A stretch of DNA of 63,663 nucleotides from a virus (IMGVR_UViG_3300047471_000403:1-63663), one strand, 5' to 3'; numbered from the stretch's first letter, positions 1-7,853 are shown. Notes: generated by a model not told the origin, from the letters alone. Translations and numbers: made by a program.

Positions 1-127
1 AGCGTCGGGTTAAGATCGGCACCGACCTGGGTAAGCCGGTGTTCTCGGACGAGCGGGACCCGACGATCACGGACCACGGCTACGACCCGACGCGGTATTT
101 CATCGCGTCGCGGCCGGCGGCGCCACC
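1..127. repeat. Left copy of 127-bp exact terminal repeat
   Basis: Bases 1-127 are identical to bases 63537-63663 and in the same orientation. The repeat lies inside the terminase large subunit reading frame, which continues across the joined ends without interruption. An exact overlap of 127 is a common largest k-mer length in short-read assembly, so this is most simply a circular-contig overlap rather than a biological terminal repeat. Confidence 0.97.
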
Positions 128-212
128 GACCAAGCGGATCGTGGCGCCGGGCTCGTTCCAGGCGGTGCAAAAGCTCATTCGGCAGATCAAGCGGCAAGGG
201 AGGGTTCGATGA
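1..212 (+). CDS. terL: Terminase large subunit, C-terminal end (gene continues from 62096)
   Basis: This is the 3' end of the gene that starts at 62096. The open frame uses codons starting at position 3 and stops at TGA 210-212. It carries the C-terminal nuclease segment with the DHGYDPTRYFI signature, in which an acidic residue near an aromatic pair is typical of the third metal-binding position of the RNase H-fold terminase nuclease. After joining the ends the protein is about 550 residues. The stop overlaps the ATG of the next gene (209) by four bases, indicating translational coupling. Confidence 0.93.
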   Translation, partial: RRVKIGTDLGKPVFSDERDPTITDHGYDPTRYFIASRPAAPPTKRIVAPGSFQAVQKLIRQIKRQGRVR

Positions 213-514
213 CTGACACGCGCGGCGGCATCTTCGCCTTCATCGATCAGATCAAGATGGGGCGGTTCCTCTGCACCAAGACGGTGTGGGCAGAGCAGAT
301 CACGGGCATTCGGTTGGGAGCGCCGGGCGTGGCGTGGCTCGAGTTTCGTGAAGGGCACGAACGCCTCATGGTCGCGACGAAGTGGGTCGAAGAGAAGCAC
401 GCAGAGCCGGGCGGCTACTTCGTGGTCTATCAGGACGGCTACACGTCGTTCTCGCCGGCTACACCGTTCGTTGACGGCTACGAGCGCATCGGGGAAGGGA
501 CAGGCCCGCGATGA
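209..514 (+). CDS. Small conserved phage protein next to terminase (101 aa)
   Basis: A 101-residue soluble protein starting in the ATGA overlap with the terminase stop. Its second half contains the run EEKHAEPGGYFVVYQDGY followed by SFSPATPF, a pattern I recall from small uncharacterised proteins of many tailed phages; no function is known to me. No membrane segment or cysteine cluster is visible. The position directly after terL and before portal suggests an accessory role in packaging or head assembly, but that is inference from location only. Confidence 0.85.
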   Translation: MTDTRGGIFAFIDQIKMGRFLCTKTVWAEQITGIRLGAPGVAWLEFREGHERLMVATKWVEEKHAEPGGYFVVYQDGYTSFSPATPFVDGYERIGEGTGPR

Positions 515-801
515 TCAACTACGACGACGTGCTCAACGCCGGCCTGCCGTTTCCTATGCGCGAGTTCCCTGAGCGGCCCAAGGTCGAGATCCTGCAAGGC
601 ATCAGCGTGGAAGAGTTCCTACGACGCTTCGCGCCGATCAGTCGAGAGGCGGTGTCGAACCTCGAGACGCTCTGTCGGAACGAGCCGTCGATGATCAGTG
701 ACGTGATCCGCTACGCGATGGTGCTGGCGGGCCGAGAGATGTTCGCACGTGGGTTCACGGGTGACACGCGACCAGACTACTTGAAAGGCATCACCGAATG
801 A
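511..801 (+). CDS. Hypothetical protein (96 aa)
   Basis: Starts at ATG 511 overlapping the previous stop by four bases and ends overlapping the next start. The product is 96 residues, mixed charge, probably helical (residues about 30-85), with no cysteine pairs or membrane segment. I do not recognise a family. High G/C at third codon positions and tight coupling to both neighbours support it as a real gene of the terminase-portal operon. Confidence 0.75.
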   Translation: MINYDDVLNAGLPFPMREFPERPKVEILQGISVEEFLRRFAPISREAVSNLETLCRNEPSMISDVIRYAMVLAGREMFARGFTGDTRPDYLKGITE

Positions 802-1121
802 GTGAACCAGAGGCCGACGACATTCCGATCGAAGAACCCGCGGACTTGGCCCTGCGGAACGAGATCGCCGAGAAGGTGATCGCGCTGCTGTTCCACCTAC
901 GCCCGCAACAACACGAGATGGCCGGCCATGCGTGGGCACTCGATGCCGCGTGTCTCGTCGTGGCTCGAGCCGTGCTGGCGGCGAACGGGCACCTCGAGAA
1001 TGATCCGAAGGACCTCCTGAACGACGCCTTCGAGAACATCAAGGCGAGGGTGGAGGCCCGACGGTCGCAGTACTTCGCGCAGAAGATCTCGATGAGCCAG
1101 GCGAAAACGGGGGTCATGTGA
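798..1121 (+). CDS. Hypothetical protein (107 aa)
   Basis: A 107-residue product with an acidic N-terminus (EPEADDIPIEEPADL) and a predominantly helical remainder. The start ATG overlaps the upstream stop; its own stop TGA (1119-1121) overlaps the GTG start proposed for the next gene. No recognised domain. The early acidic stretch could mediate binding to basic partners, which is speculation. Confidence 0.75.
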   Translation: MSEPEADDIPIEEPADLALRNEIAEKVIALLFHLRPQQHEMAGHAWALDAACLVVARAVLAANGHLENDPKDLLNDAFENIKARVEARRSQYFAQKISMSQAKTGVM

Positions 1122-1570
1122 GGGTGCCGGCGGCGGAAGGGCTAATGACGCTCGACTTCCTCGTGAAGCGGTTGCGCTCGATGGTGCAGCGGCAGGGGAA
1201 GCGGGACCGCGAGACGATCGTGATGGCGGTGCAGGCGTTGACGCAGCTCGCCAACCGGTGCCGCGACCTCGAATTGCAGCAGGGGGGCCGGTTGCAACAG
1301 GTGAAGGAGCCGAACCCGACGTTGCAGGAGACGATGCGCGCGATGGCCGGCGACCCGGTGGACCTGCAGCACCGTGTCGACCAGGGCGAGTTGCTGAGCG
1401 ATCGGGAGAACGACGTGCTGCACTCCGCCTATCACGGGTGGATGCGACAGGAGCGGAAGCAGAACCACGAGAATTCATGGGACGCCTTCGTGGTGGCGCT
1501 GCGGGCACTCTACAAACAGTCGCAGGTTTCCCCCCAGCAGACCGGCGTGTTGACGGACATTCAGGAATGA
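1118..1570 (+). CDS. Hypothetical protein (150 aa, or 141 aa from ATG 1145)
   Basis: The frame opens at GTG 1118, which overlaps the upstream stop, but ATG 1145 preceded by GGAAGGGC is an equally plausible start and would give 141 residues. The protein is rich in Q, R and E and helical, with a coiled-coil-like middle region (residues about 15-75). Unknown function; sits between two other short genes directly upstream of portal. Confidence 0.75.
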   Translation: MRVPAAEGLMTLDFLVKRLRSMVQRQGKRDRETIVMAVQALTQLANRCRDLELQQGGRLQQVKEPNPTLQETMRAMAGDPVDLQHRVDQGELLSDRENDVLHSAYHGWMRQERKQNHENSWDAFVVALRALYKQSQVSPQQTGVLTDIQE

Positions 1571-1782
1571 GCGATCTGTTCGACCAGATGCAGTGGGGCC
1601 ATTGCCCGTGCGGCGGGACGATCAAGCAGCTCTCAGGCTCGCCGATGTGGCAGTGCGAGCGATGCGCGTTTGGCTTCACGCAGCACGAACGGATGAACGA
1701 CTACCGCTCGATGAGCGTCGAGCAGGGGTTCGCGGCGAAGTGGCACCAATACGAGACTGAGGCGCGGCAGGAGTCTGACTGA
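1567..1782 (+). CDS. Small zinc-ribbon protein (71 aa)
   Basis: The real start is ATG 1567, overlapping the previous stop; the frame is open far upstream but that part is a shadow of the preceding gene. The 71-residue product has CPCG at residues 13-16 and CERC about 17 residues later, a classic CxC/CxxC zinc-ribbon arrangement. Function unknown. The stop TGA overlaps the A of the portal ATG, so it is likely translated together with portal. Confidence 0.75.
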   Translation: MSDLFDQMQWGHCPCGGTIKQLSGSPMWQCERCAFGFTQHERMNDYRSMSVEQGFAAKWHQYETEARQESD

Positions 1783-3989
1783 TGGCAAAAAAGAAGGCAC
1801 CGCCAACGAAAGCGGCCCGACCGCCGGCCAAGGGAAACGGCCAGATGGACGCCCGCACCGAAGCGGTCGCGCGTCAGATGGGCTCCGAGTTCGAGCCGAA
1901 CGCCCCGTCGCGAGCCAAGGGCGGCCGGAAGAAGAACAAACCCGACCCGCCCGACGGTCCTCGAGAGAAACAAAGCCGGAAGGCGCGGATGCTGGACAAC
2001 CGCATCATGCGCGCCGACAAGCGTTACAAGAAGTGGAGCGAACGGTTCGAGTGTAAACACCTCGACGACTACTACGAGGGTGAGCAGTGGCGCGGCGTCC
2101 CGGAAGAACAAGCGAAGATGAAGTACGTGATCAACATGATCTTCGCCACGGTGGAGACGCAGCTTCCGTCCCTGTTGTTCTCGAGGCCGCGGGTGGAGTG
2201 CGAAGCGCGGCCCGACCACCAGTGGACCGACCGCAGTAAGGCGTCCGCCAGGGCGACATTGATCGAACAGACGCTGCAAACGCGCGTCGACGATCCTAAG
2301 ACGTTCTTCACGCACGAGACGAGCCTCGCGTTGCGCGACGCCTACAGCCGGTTCGGCATGGTGGAAGTGGGCTACTCGGCGGAATGGCTCGACAACCCGA
2401 ACGCCGGCAAGCCGATCCTCGACGACGAGGGCAAGGCGATGCTGGACCCGGACGACGACAGCGAGGACGAAGTCTATCTCTCGGAGGCGGAGAAGAAGCT
2501 CGCGCCGGGCAGCACCGAGATGCTCTACCTTGTGCGGGTGCCGGCCTGGGCGTTCCGGGCCAGCCCCGGCACCAACCGCCTCGATCGGAATGACTGGGTT
2601 GGCTACTACACGTGGGAGCGCATCGCCGACCTGAAGTCGAACCCGGACTACGAGAACACCGACACGTTGAAGTCGAGCGCGTCGTTTTGGGCCGAACGGG
2701 ACGACGACTACGACAGCGACGAGCACGATCACGAACGCGGCAGCCGGCGGGGGATGTGTCGCGTGTGGCGCATTTGGGACCTGCGCCAGCGGACGCGCAT
2801 CGTGCACGCCGAAGGGCACACCAAGTTTTTGCAGGAGCGGCCGTTCGACTTCCTCCCCCTGGCCGGCATCAAGTTCTTCGAGCGGAAGGACGACTACTAC
2901 CCCCTGCCACCGATCTACAACTGGATGAGTCCGCAGGACGAGATCAATGAGACGCGCGAGATGCAGAAGGTGCATCGGCGTCGCGCGCTGCGGCGCTACA
3001 TGGTGGACCCCAAGGTGAAGCCAGAGGAACGCGAGAAGCTCGAGACGGGCGAGGACATGGTGATGATCGAGGTGCCGGACATCGGCACCGGCCATAAGCC
3101 TATTCAGCCGATCGAGGACGCGCCGCTCGACGCGCAGAACTGGCGGGAGCTGGCGGAAACCGAGAAGGACCTGAACACGATCGCCGGGGTGACGGGCGAG
3201 GACCGCAACCAACCCTCGAGCCCGACGGCGACGCAAGCGAACATCGTCAACACGAAGGCATCGATCCGGGAGTCGCACGCGCGCACCATTGTGGCGAACT
3301 GGCTCGGCGAGATCTGCCGGCTGATGTTGTTGACGATGCGTGAGAACTTCAAGGGCGAGTTCATGGTGAAGCAGGGCGTCGACCCGTTCACCTTCGCCAA
3401 CGCGAAGCAGACGGAGGAACAGGCGGAGCTGTGGCGGGAGATCGACACGGAGGACATCGACGATCTCGACGTCGACGTGAGTATCGACGTGTCGTCACTC
3501 TCGCCGGTCGCAGAGGACGCGCAGCGGAACGCCTGGAACGTCGTGCTGACGCTGTTGACGAACCCGAACCTCGCCAGCTTGCTGTTTGTGCCGAACCCGA
3601 ACGCCCCGGACGATCCGAGTCCGTTGCTGCGAAAGACGCTCCGGCTGAACGGCGTACGGAGCGACCAGGAGATCCGGGAGATCTGGCGCGTCGGGCAAGA
3701 GCTGTTGAAGCAGGCCGCCGCGGCGGAGCAGGCCAAGGCCGCGCAGGCGAAGATGCCGGAACCGATGAAGCTGTCGTTCGCGATCAAGGGCGACGACTTC
3801 GCCAACCCATCCCTGCGACCGATCCTGATGGCGATCCTCATGCGGGAAGAGAACTTGTCCGGAATGGCCGCACAAATAGCCACGCCCATGCCGCCGATGA
3901 TGGGCGACGGTGGCGACGCGAACGCGCTCGAGATGCCGGGCCCTGCTACGGGCCGTGCGGCCGGCAACCCGACGCCAGGAGTGCAATGA
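1782..3989 (+). CDS. Portal protein (735 aa)
   Basis: Forms the dodecameric DNA channel at the capsid vertex that docks terminase and later the tail. The 735-residue length matches P22-type portals. The N-terminal about 75 residues are lysine-rich and disordered. The portal-typical helix-sheet region VINMIFATVETQLPSLLF starts near residue 117, and acidic loops near residues 215-240 and 305-325 separate beta-rich clip/wing regions. The C-terminus has an alanine/glutamine-rich helix (residues about 640-665) and a methionine/glycine-rich tail. Position downstream of terminase and upstream of scaffold and capsid supports the call. ATG 1782 overlaps the upstream TGA. Confidence 0.88.
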   Translation: MAKKKAPPTKAARPPAKGNGQMDARTEAVARQMGSEFEPNAPSRAKGGRKKNKPDPPDGPREKQSRKARMLDNRIMRADKRYKKWSERFECKHLDDYYEGEQWRGVPEEQAKMKYVINMIFATVETQLPSLLFSRPRVECEARPDHQWTDRSKASARATLIEQTLQTRVDDPKTFFTHETSLALRDAYSRFGMVEVGYSAEWLDNPNAGKPILDDEGKAMLDPDDDSEDEVYLSEAEKKLAPGSTEMLYLVRVPAWAFRASPGTNRLDRNDWVGYYTWERIADLKSNPDYENTDTLKSSASFWAERDDDYDSDEHDHERGSRRGMCRVWRIWDLRQRTRIVHAEGHTKFLQERPFDFLPLAGIKFFERKDDYYPLPPIYNWMSPQDEINETREMQKVHRRRALRRYMVDPKVKPEEREKLETGEDMVMIEVPDIGTGHKPIQPIEDAPLDAQNWRELAETEKDLNTIAGVTGEDRNQPSSPTATQANIVNTKASIRESHARTIVANWLGEICRLMLLTMRENFKGEFMVKQGVDPFTFANAKQTEEQAELWREIDTEDIDDLDVDVSIDVSSLSPVAEDAQRNAWNVVLTLLTNPNLASLLFVPNPNAPDDPSPLLRKTLRLNGVRSDQEIREIWRVGQELLKQAAAAEQAKAAQAKMPEPMKLSFAIKGDDFANPSLRPILMAILMREENLSGMAAQIATPMPPMMGDGGDANALEMPGPATGRAAGNPTPGVQ

Positions 3990-3990
3990 G

Positions 3991-4242
3991 ATGTGGAAAG
4001 TGACCCTGCGCGGCAACCCTGCTAACGAGTTCGACGTGATCATGGGGCTCGAGACAGTTCCGGCGGTCGTTCGCCATAACAAGCGCACCCTCGAGAGCGG
4101 GGCTGTCGTCGTCGACACCTACGTTGTGAACAAGGTGAACGAAGTGCAGCGGATCGCGTCGGCGGACTTCATGGCGGTCGACGTGCTCGAGGGTCCGTGG
4201 CAGCAAGTCACCGACCTGAAACAAGTGAAACCGCGGACGTGA
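3991..4242 (+). CDS. Hypothetical protein (83 aa)
   Basis: Start chosen at ATG 3991, preceded by AGGAG nine bases upstream; the frame is open further left but within portal. The 83-residue product is beta-rich (residues 1-75) without cysteines or membrane segments. It may be a small head protein given its place after portal. The stop overlaps the GTG start of the next gene at 4239. Confidence 0.75.
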   Translation: MWKVTLRGNPANEFDVIMGLETVPAVVRHNKRTLESGAVVVDTYVVNKVNEVQRIASADFMAVDVLEGPWQQVTDLKQVKPRT

Positions 4243-4736
4243 GCCTGCTCGATAAGCGGACAGACGCCGCGCGCCGGCCGGCCAAGCGAGCCCTACTCGA
4301 CTTCGACCTGGGCGACGACGCGATCGTGATCTACGAACACGCCGACAAGAACTTCACGGTCGACGTGGGCAGTGAGCGGTGCATCCTCGAGCCGGTCGAC
4401 TTTGAACGGTTCGTGAAGCGCATCATGGCGATCGGACAGCGGAAAGGGTGGACAGTCGATGACAACGCGGCAATACCCATCACGACCGACGAAGAAGAAA
4501 CGCACACGGCGACCGACCCAGCTCGAGGTGTTGATGACGTTGCATCAGGCGATGGAGAACCGGCTGCGGTTCATCGCGCAGGACGTGTCGAACCTGAAGG
4601 CGCAGAACGCGAGCGAGCAGGGCGGCAGCCTCAACGCCCGCGTCGAGCGGTTGGAAAAGGAACAAAACGTCGCCGCGTGGTTCCGGCAGGAGATCCTGTT
4701 CGGGCTGCGGGCGATGCAAACGAAGGTGTGAAGTGA
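4239..4736 (+). CDS. Hypothetical protein whose C-terminal half overlaps the next gene (165 aa)
   Basis: Starts at GTG 4239 in a GTGA overlap. Residues 1 to about 90 look like a normal protein with GC-rich third positions. From about residue 91 onwards the codons resemble a shadow of the gene in the +1 frame at 4459-4731: third positions drop in GC and the composition becomes G/A/R-rich. No stop occurs until 4736, so the translated protein should carry a long unconstrained tail. Unknown function; see the finding on overlapping tails. Confidence 0.6.
   Translation: MSLLDKRTDAARRPAKRALLDFDLGDDAIVIYEHADKNFTVDVGSERCILEPVDFERFVKRIMAIGQRKGWTVDDNAAIPITTDEEETHTATDPARGVDDVASGDGEPAAVHRAGRVEPEGAERERAGRQPQRPRRAVGKGTKRRRVVPAGDPVRAAGDANEGVK
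4459..4731 (+). CDS. Coiled-coil small protein (90 aa)
   Basis: Lies wholly inside the upstream open frame but in another phase, with clearly better codon third positions. The N-terminus is basic (KKKRTRR near residue 12). Residues 20-70 form a likely coiled coil, with heptads around AMENRLRFIAQDVSNLKAQN and NARVERLEKEQN, followed by an amphipathic C-terminal helix containing WFRQEILFGLRAM. A peripheral membrane or oligomerisation role is possible but unproven. Confidence 0.75.
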   Translation: MTTRQYPSRPTKKKRTRRPTQLEVLMTLHQAMENRLRFIAQDVSNLKAQNASEQGGSLNARVERLEKEQNVAAWFRQEILFGLRAMQTKV

Positions 4737-5152
4737 GAGAGTTCATCCTGAAGTGCCCGCGTTGTGGGTCGGACGGTGAGTTCCGCGAGGTGGAAGGAAC
4801 GCACGAAACATGGTTCTGTTCGACGACCTGTCAGCAGGAGTTTTCGTACTGCCGTGCGTGCCAGACAGCGTGGACCTCCCCGATGTCCCCGTTCTGCCGC
4901 GACCGACACGAACCGCCGACGACCTATCACCCGTTCATCCCCTACTTCGACTTTGCGCTCGGCAAGCAGATCGACTCGCTCGCGCAACGCCACCGGGAGA
5001 TGCGGAGCGCGCACGTCGACTACCGGGACAAGCCGAGTAAGGCGACGCTCGGCGAGCGCGCGGAGCGCCGGCAACACGAGAAGCAGGAGCGGGACCGCGG
5101 GCACGCGCCTGGGGGCGACCACCGCTCGAGCGGACGGGTGTTTAGCCGGTGA
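4733..5152 (+). CDS. Zinc-ribbon protein of head region (139 aa)
   Basis: GTG 4733 overlaps the tail of the previous frame. The first 60 residues hold three cysteine pairs (CPRC, CSTTC, CRAC), consistent with one or two zinc ribbons. The middle part, FIPYFDFALGKQIDSLAQR, followed by MRSAHVDYRDKPSKATL, is a pattern I associate with phage zinc-ribbon proteins encoded close to portal genes; their role is unknown. The C-terminal 40 residues are highly charged and probably disordered. Confidence 0.8.
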   Translation: MREFILKCPRCGSDGEFREVEGTHETWFCSTTCQQEFSYCRACQTAWTSPMSPFCRDRHEPPTTYHPFIPYFDFALGKQIDSLAQRHREMRSAHVDYRDKPSKATLGERAERRQHEKQERDRGHAPGGDHRSSGRVFSR

Positions 5153-5355
5153 GCCGAATGACGCCGCGGGAGTTTCGTACTCGGCTGATCTCGCTGCGGC
5201 GAAGTATCGGTCGGGAGCTTCAGCGGCATCCAGCGTGCGCGGCGATGGAACACGTCGACCTCTTAAAGCTCTGCGCGGAGCTGCTTGACGAACTCGAGGA
5301 ACCGCTCGAGCGGTTCGTGATGACCTCGCCTGGAGGGATGCGGACCCGTGACTGA
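5149..5355 (+). CDS. Hypothetical protein (68 aa)
   Basis: GTG 5149 overlaps the upstream stop; ATG 5158 is an alternative start that shortens the product by three residues. The protein is helical and charged, with no recognised motif. It is tightly coupled to both neighbours. Confidence 0.65.
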   Translation: MSRMTPREFRTRLISLRRSIGRELQRHPACAAMEHVDLLKLCAELLDELEEPLERFVMTSPGGMRTRD

Positions 5356-5611
5356 GGCGCTAACGTTCAAAGGCCACAAGCCGGTGTGGGACAACGACGT
5401 GAAGTTCTTTCGGATGTTCTATCGGTCAGAGGTTCACGTGACACGGTCGATGGTGCCGGCTCACGGTCGCTACTACGAGTTCATTGGGATGCTCGTGGAG
5501 GAAGCCGACGACATCATCGACGTGCAGGTGTACGGCTGGTGTCCCCCACCGTTCCGGTTGGTGTTCCGTCGCAAGGCCATGCCGACACAGGAAACGAAGT
5601 GGCGCTTGTGA
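5348..5611 (+). CDS. Hypothetical protein (87 aa)
   Basis: GTG start inside the end of the previous gene. The sequence alternates hydrophobic and polar residues, suggesting a small beta fold (residues 10-75), and includes the motif YGWCPPPFRLVFRR near residue 60. No family recognised. The stop overlaps the GTG start of the following gene. Confidence 0.7.
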   Translation: MTEALTFKGHKPVWDNDVKFFRMFYRSEVHVTRSMVPAHGRYYEFIGMLVEEADDIIDVQVYGWCPPPFRLVFRRKAMPTQETKWRL

Positions 5612-5787
5612 CGGACCTCGAGCGCGCGGCCAAGGACGACCACGTGATGTACCTGCTCGTGCAGCTCGTGAAGGCAATGGGCCTGCCGGTCTACCCGGCG
5701 TCGATCGAGATCCATTTCAGCCCGGACGGGAAGCCACAGAAGGTGGAAGCCCACGTCGTCCCGTGGCGCCGTCCGGGAAAAGCCTAG
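5608..5787 (+). CDS. Hypothetical protein (59 aa)
   Basis: Starts at GTG 5608 in a GTGA overlap; the same frame is open further upstream as a shadow. The N-terminus is helical and the second half a beta hairpin. The gene ends tail-to-tail with the only minus-strand gene: the two stop codons overlap within 5784-5787. Function unknown. Confidence 0.65.
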   Translation: MTDLERAAKDDHVMYLLVQLVKAMGLPVYPASIEIHFSPDGKPQKVEAHVVPWRRPGKA

Positions 5788-5963
5788 TGCGGCAGGACGT
5801 TTGGCAGGTGGACAAACCGAGTCAGAAGGAACAGCACCAGCACGATGAGTGTGCCGATCTGAATGGTTTGCGCCCAGCCTGGTGGCATGGGGATCTTGGT
5901 TGTCAACAGCCACACGAAGAAGCCGATCGCGACCAAGACGAGCACGAGAAGGATGAGATCCAT
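5784..5963 (-). CDS. Two-helix small membrane protein, Thivi_2564-like (59 aa)
   Basis: This is the only convincing minus-strand gene in the genome. The ATG is at 5963-5961. Residues 2-22 (DLILLVLVLVAIGFFVWLL) and about 37-54 (IQIGTLIVLVLFLL) are membrane-spanning, joined by a loop with IPMPPGWAQ. The arrangement and the IPM loop match a small membrane-protein family named Thivi_2564 that is common in bacteria and phages, function unknown. No good ribosome binding site is visible; TATAGT lies only about 10 bases upstream of the ATG, so a leaderless transcript is possible. A minor holin or superinfection-exclusion role is speculation. Confidence 0.72.
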   Translation of the reverse strand: MDLILLVLVLVAIGFFVWLLTTKIPMPPGWAQTIQIGTLIVLVLFLLTRFVHLPNVLPH

Positions 5964-6063
5964 AGGCTGAACTATAGCAAGGACCGCTCCACCGCTTGAC
6001 GCCGGACGAGCTTTAGCGCATTCTGTAGCGCAGTTTTTGCTATAAACCACCGCAGGGTGTATC

Positions 6064-6113
6064 GGGGGGCGGCTGCCGCAGACTTCTGGCAACCACCAGA
6101 CAGCCGCTCCCCC
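6064..6113 (+). other. Long two-storey hairpin upstream of the scaffold operon
   Basis: Bases 6064-6075 (GGGGGGCGGCTG) pair with 6101-6113 (CAGCCGCTCCCCC) with one bulge, enclosing an inner TCTGG/CCAGA stem at 6085-6089 and 6096-6100. It could be part of an RNA leader or a transcript-processing site. No poly-T follows, so it is not itself a canonical terminator. Confidence 0.6.
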
Positions 6114-6142
6114 ACTATTCGCCGGCCCACCGGAACCACCGC

Positions 6143-6180
6143 AGCCGGATCGTCCCTCACGGGATGGTCCGGCTTTTTTC
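6143..6180 (+). terminator. Rho-independent terminator
   Basis: A 14-bp stem starting AGCCGGA and ending TCCGGCT (arms 6143-6156 and 6161-6174, two weak positions), with a four-base loop, is followed directly by a T run. This is the clearest intrinsic terminator in the window. It sits 16 bases before the ATG at 6196, so it would attenuate transcription entering the scaffold/capsid operon unless antitermination occurs. Confidence 0.8.
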
Positions 6181-6195
6181 GTTTCAGAGGATGTT

Positions 6196-6297
6196 ATGAA
6201 GCCAAGGATGCCGTTCGGGAAGAAAGGCAGCAAGCTCCGCGGCACCATCGGCAAGATGAAGGCGGCCGGCGCGTTCAAGAAGAAGGCGGGCTATTAG
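6196..6297 (+). CDS. Tiny basic protein (33 aa)
   Basis: ATG 6196 is preceded by AGAGG at good spacing, and TAG 6295-6297 abuts the GTG of the next gene. The 33-residue peptide has about ten Lys/Arg residues plus glycines (FGKKGSKLRG, FKKKAGY), consistent with nucleic-acid binding or a disordered head peptide. Too short for family assignment; the ribosome binding site and close packing are the main support. Confidence 0.6.
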   Translation: MKPRMPFGKKGSKLRGTIGKMKAAGAFKKKAGY

Positions 6298-6579
6298 GTG
6301 CCCGCGGTTTCTAAGGCGCAACGGCGTCTGTTTGGGGCGGCCGAACACGGCGCGACCTTCCCGATGGCGGAGAAGCTCCGGTCGACGATGAGTCACCAGC
6401 AGCTCCACGACTTCGCCGCGACGAAAGAGAAGGGACTGCCGGGCCACGTGAGCACGCAGCACCCGCACCGGAACCTGAAAGGGTTCCTGCATCCGCCGAA
6501 GGGCGGGCTCGGGACGCGCATGAGGGGAATGCGTGCCGCCGGATCGTTCAAGCCCCCTGTGCCGCGCGGCACCTACTGA
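6298..6579 (+). CDS. DUF3008-like small phage protein (93 aa)
   Basis: GTG 6298 follows directly after the preceding stop. The N-terminus MPAVSKAQRRLFGAA and the later DFAATKEKGLP resemble the DUF3008 family of short basic proteins found near phage head genes. The rest is basic and glycine-rich. Function is unknown; it may be a DNA- or scaffold-associated head protein. Confidence 0.7.
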   Translation: MPAVSKAQRRLFGAAEHGATFPMAEKLRSTMSHQQLHDFAATKEKGLPGHVSTQHPHRNLKGFLHPPKGGLGTRMRGMRAAGSFKPPVPRGTY

Positions 6580-6587
6580 GGTAGCAC

Positions 6588-7853
6588 ATGAAGCGACTGA
6601 TGGCAGACCCGCTCTACGCCCCGGCCACGGCCGGCGGTTCCGACATTCGCAGCGCGTTCCGCAGTGCGATCGCTTCGGCGACGGCCGGCGGTGCGGTCAC
6701 GGTGCCCGCCCGATCGGGCCGTGACGCCGACACCGATGACGACGACGAGGCTGCGGAGGCTGGCGACGAGGGCGAAGAAGAGGATGAGGACGAGGACTCA
6801 GCGGCTGGTGAGGGTGAAGACGACGCGGACGAAGACGACGCAGAACCCGCCGATGATGCTGACGAGGAAGAGGACGACACCAAAGAGGACGACGAAGCCG
6901 ACGAGACAGAGGACGAGGATGAGGACGCAAAGCCGCCCGCCAAAGCTGCGGAGCTGCTGACAGACAAGGAAATTAAGGCGATCCAACGGGCCCATCCTAA
7001 CGACCCGCAGGCCCAATTAAAAGCGTTCCAGGCGTCCTACACGAAGAAAACGCAGGAGATCGCCAAGCAGGCCAAGAGCTACAAGGGGCTGCTGTCCTAC
7101 CTGCCGCTCGTCCAGGCGTACGAGAAGGACCCGGTCGACACCATCAAGCGGCTCGCGCGGATGAACGGCATGGACCCCGCGGAGCTGGCGGCGGAGATCG
7201 CGCCGAAGGGGAAGGCCAAAGGCAAGCCCGCGGCGGCCGACGAGGACACGACCGACTTCGTCGCCACGATCATGGACGAGTTCAAGAAGGACCTCGGGCC
7301 CGAACTTGAGTACATGGCCGACCAGCTCGGGCCGGCGATGACCAAAGCGCTGACCAAGATCGCCGGGCACACCGTCGAGAAGCGCGTGAAGGGGCTCGAG
7401 GATGCGACGGTGACGCTGACCCGCGGCAACGCGGAAGCGGAGTCGGATCGGGTGATGGAGTCGTTCTACACCAAGCACCCGGACGCGCAGGACGAGGACT
7501 TTACGACCGAGATGGACGATCTCGCCGCGACGCTCGTGGGTGGACGCAACGGCGAACCCTTCCGCAGCGTGCCGATGAGTGAGAAGGACTTTCTCGAGTT
7601 TCTGTACGACACGGTGAGTAACAAGCGGGCCGCGGCCACCTCGAAAGAGACGATCGACAAAGAGGCCCGACGCTTGATGAAGAAACGGCTGACGAAGTTG
7701 AACACCGCGCGCAGCGGCGAGCGCCGCGCCACGGGGCCAACCGTCACCGACGAGCACATTCGCCGACGCCCTCGCGGGCCGGTGAGTATCCGCGACGCCT
7801 ACAAGGCAGCCGTCCGCGGTGTGAAATTCGACGACGGCGACGACGACGAGTAG
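6588..7853 (+). CDS. Probable scaffolding protein (421 aa)
   Basis: Expected to guide procapsid assembly. After a 45-residue N-terminus comes an extreme acidic block, residues about 46-112, made almost wholly of D, E, A and G, then a helical, charged region (residues 120-380) and a basic C-terminus with RRRPRGPVSIRDAYKAAV ending in a DDGDDDE tail. Its place immediately upstream of the major capsid gene, its charge pattern and lack of catalytic motifs fit scaffolding proteins. No protease signature is visible. Start ATG 6588 has GAGGTAGC upstream. Confidence 0.72.
   Translation: MKRLMADPLYAPATAGGSDIRSAFRSAIASATAGGAVTVPARSGRDADTDDDDEAAEAGDEGEEEDEDEDSAAGEGEDDADEDDAEPADDADEEEDDTKEDDEADETEDEDEDAKPPAKAAELLTDKEIKAIQRAHPNDPQAQLKAFQASYTKKTQEIAKQAKSYKGLLSYLPLVQAYEKDPVDTIKRLARMNGMDPAELAAEIAPKGKAKGKPAAADEDTTDFVATIMDEFKKDLGPELEYMADQLGPAMTKALTKIAGHTVEKRVKGLEDATVTLTRGNAEAESDRVMESFYTKHPDAQDEDFTTEMDDLAATLVGGRNGEPFRSVPMSEKDFLEFLYDTVSNKRAAATSKETIDKEARRLMKKRLTKLNTARSGERRATGPTVTDEHIRRRPRGPVSIRDAYKAAVRGVKFDDGDDDE

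Larger units (their letters stand above)
5964..6195. promoter_or_regulatory. Divergent intergenic regulatory region
   Basis: About 230 bases without a + strand gene between a minus-strand gene and the scaffold/capsid operon. It holds TATAGCAA (5973-5980) and its inverse TTGCTATA (6037-6044), which give -10-like boxes facing outwards. A TTGACG at 5996-6001 is followed 17 bases later by a weak -10 (CATTCT). A direct repeat of TAGCGCA occurs at 6014-6020 and 6026-6032, then two hairpins (6064-6113 and 6143-6174). It looks like a two-way switch plus a structured leader. Which elements are active is inference. Confidence 0.5.

Noticed and set aside
1-127. Terminal repeat as a T7-like biological direct terminal repeat
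   Set aside because: Length equals a standard assembler k-mer, lies inside terL, and genuine terminal repeats rarely fall within the terminase frame.
1701-3278. Minus-strand open frame of 525 codons under the portal gene
   Set aside because: Mirror of portal codons; low-complexity V/L/R/H sequence, no start context.
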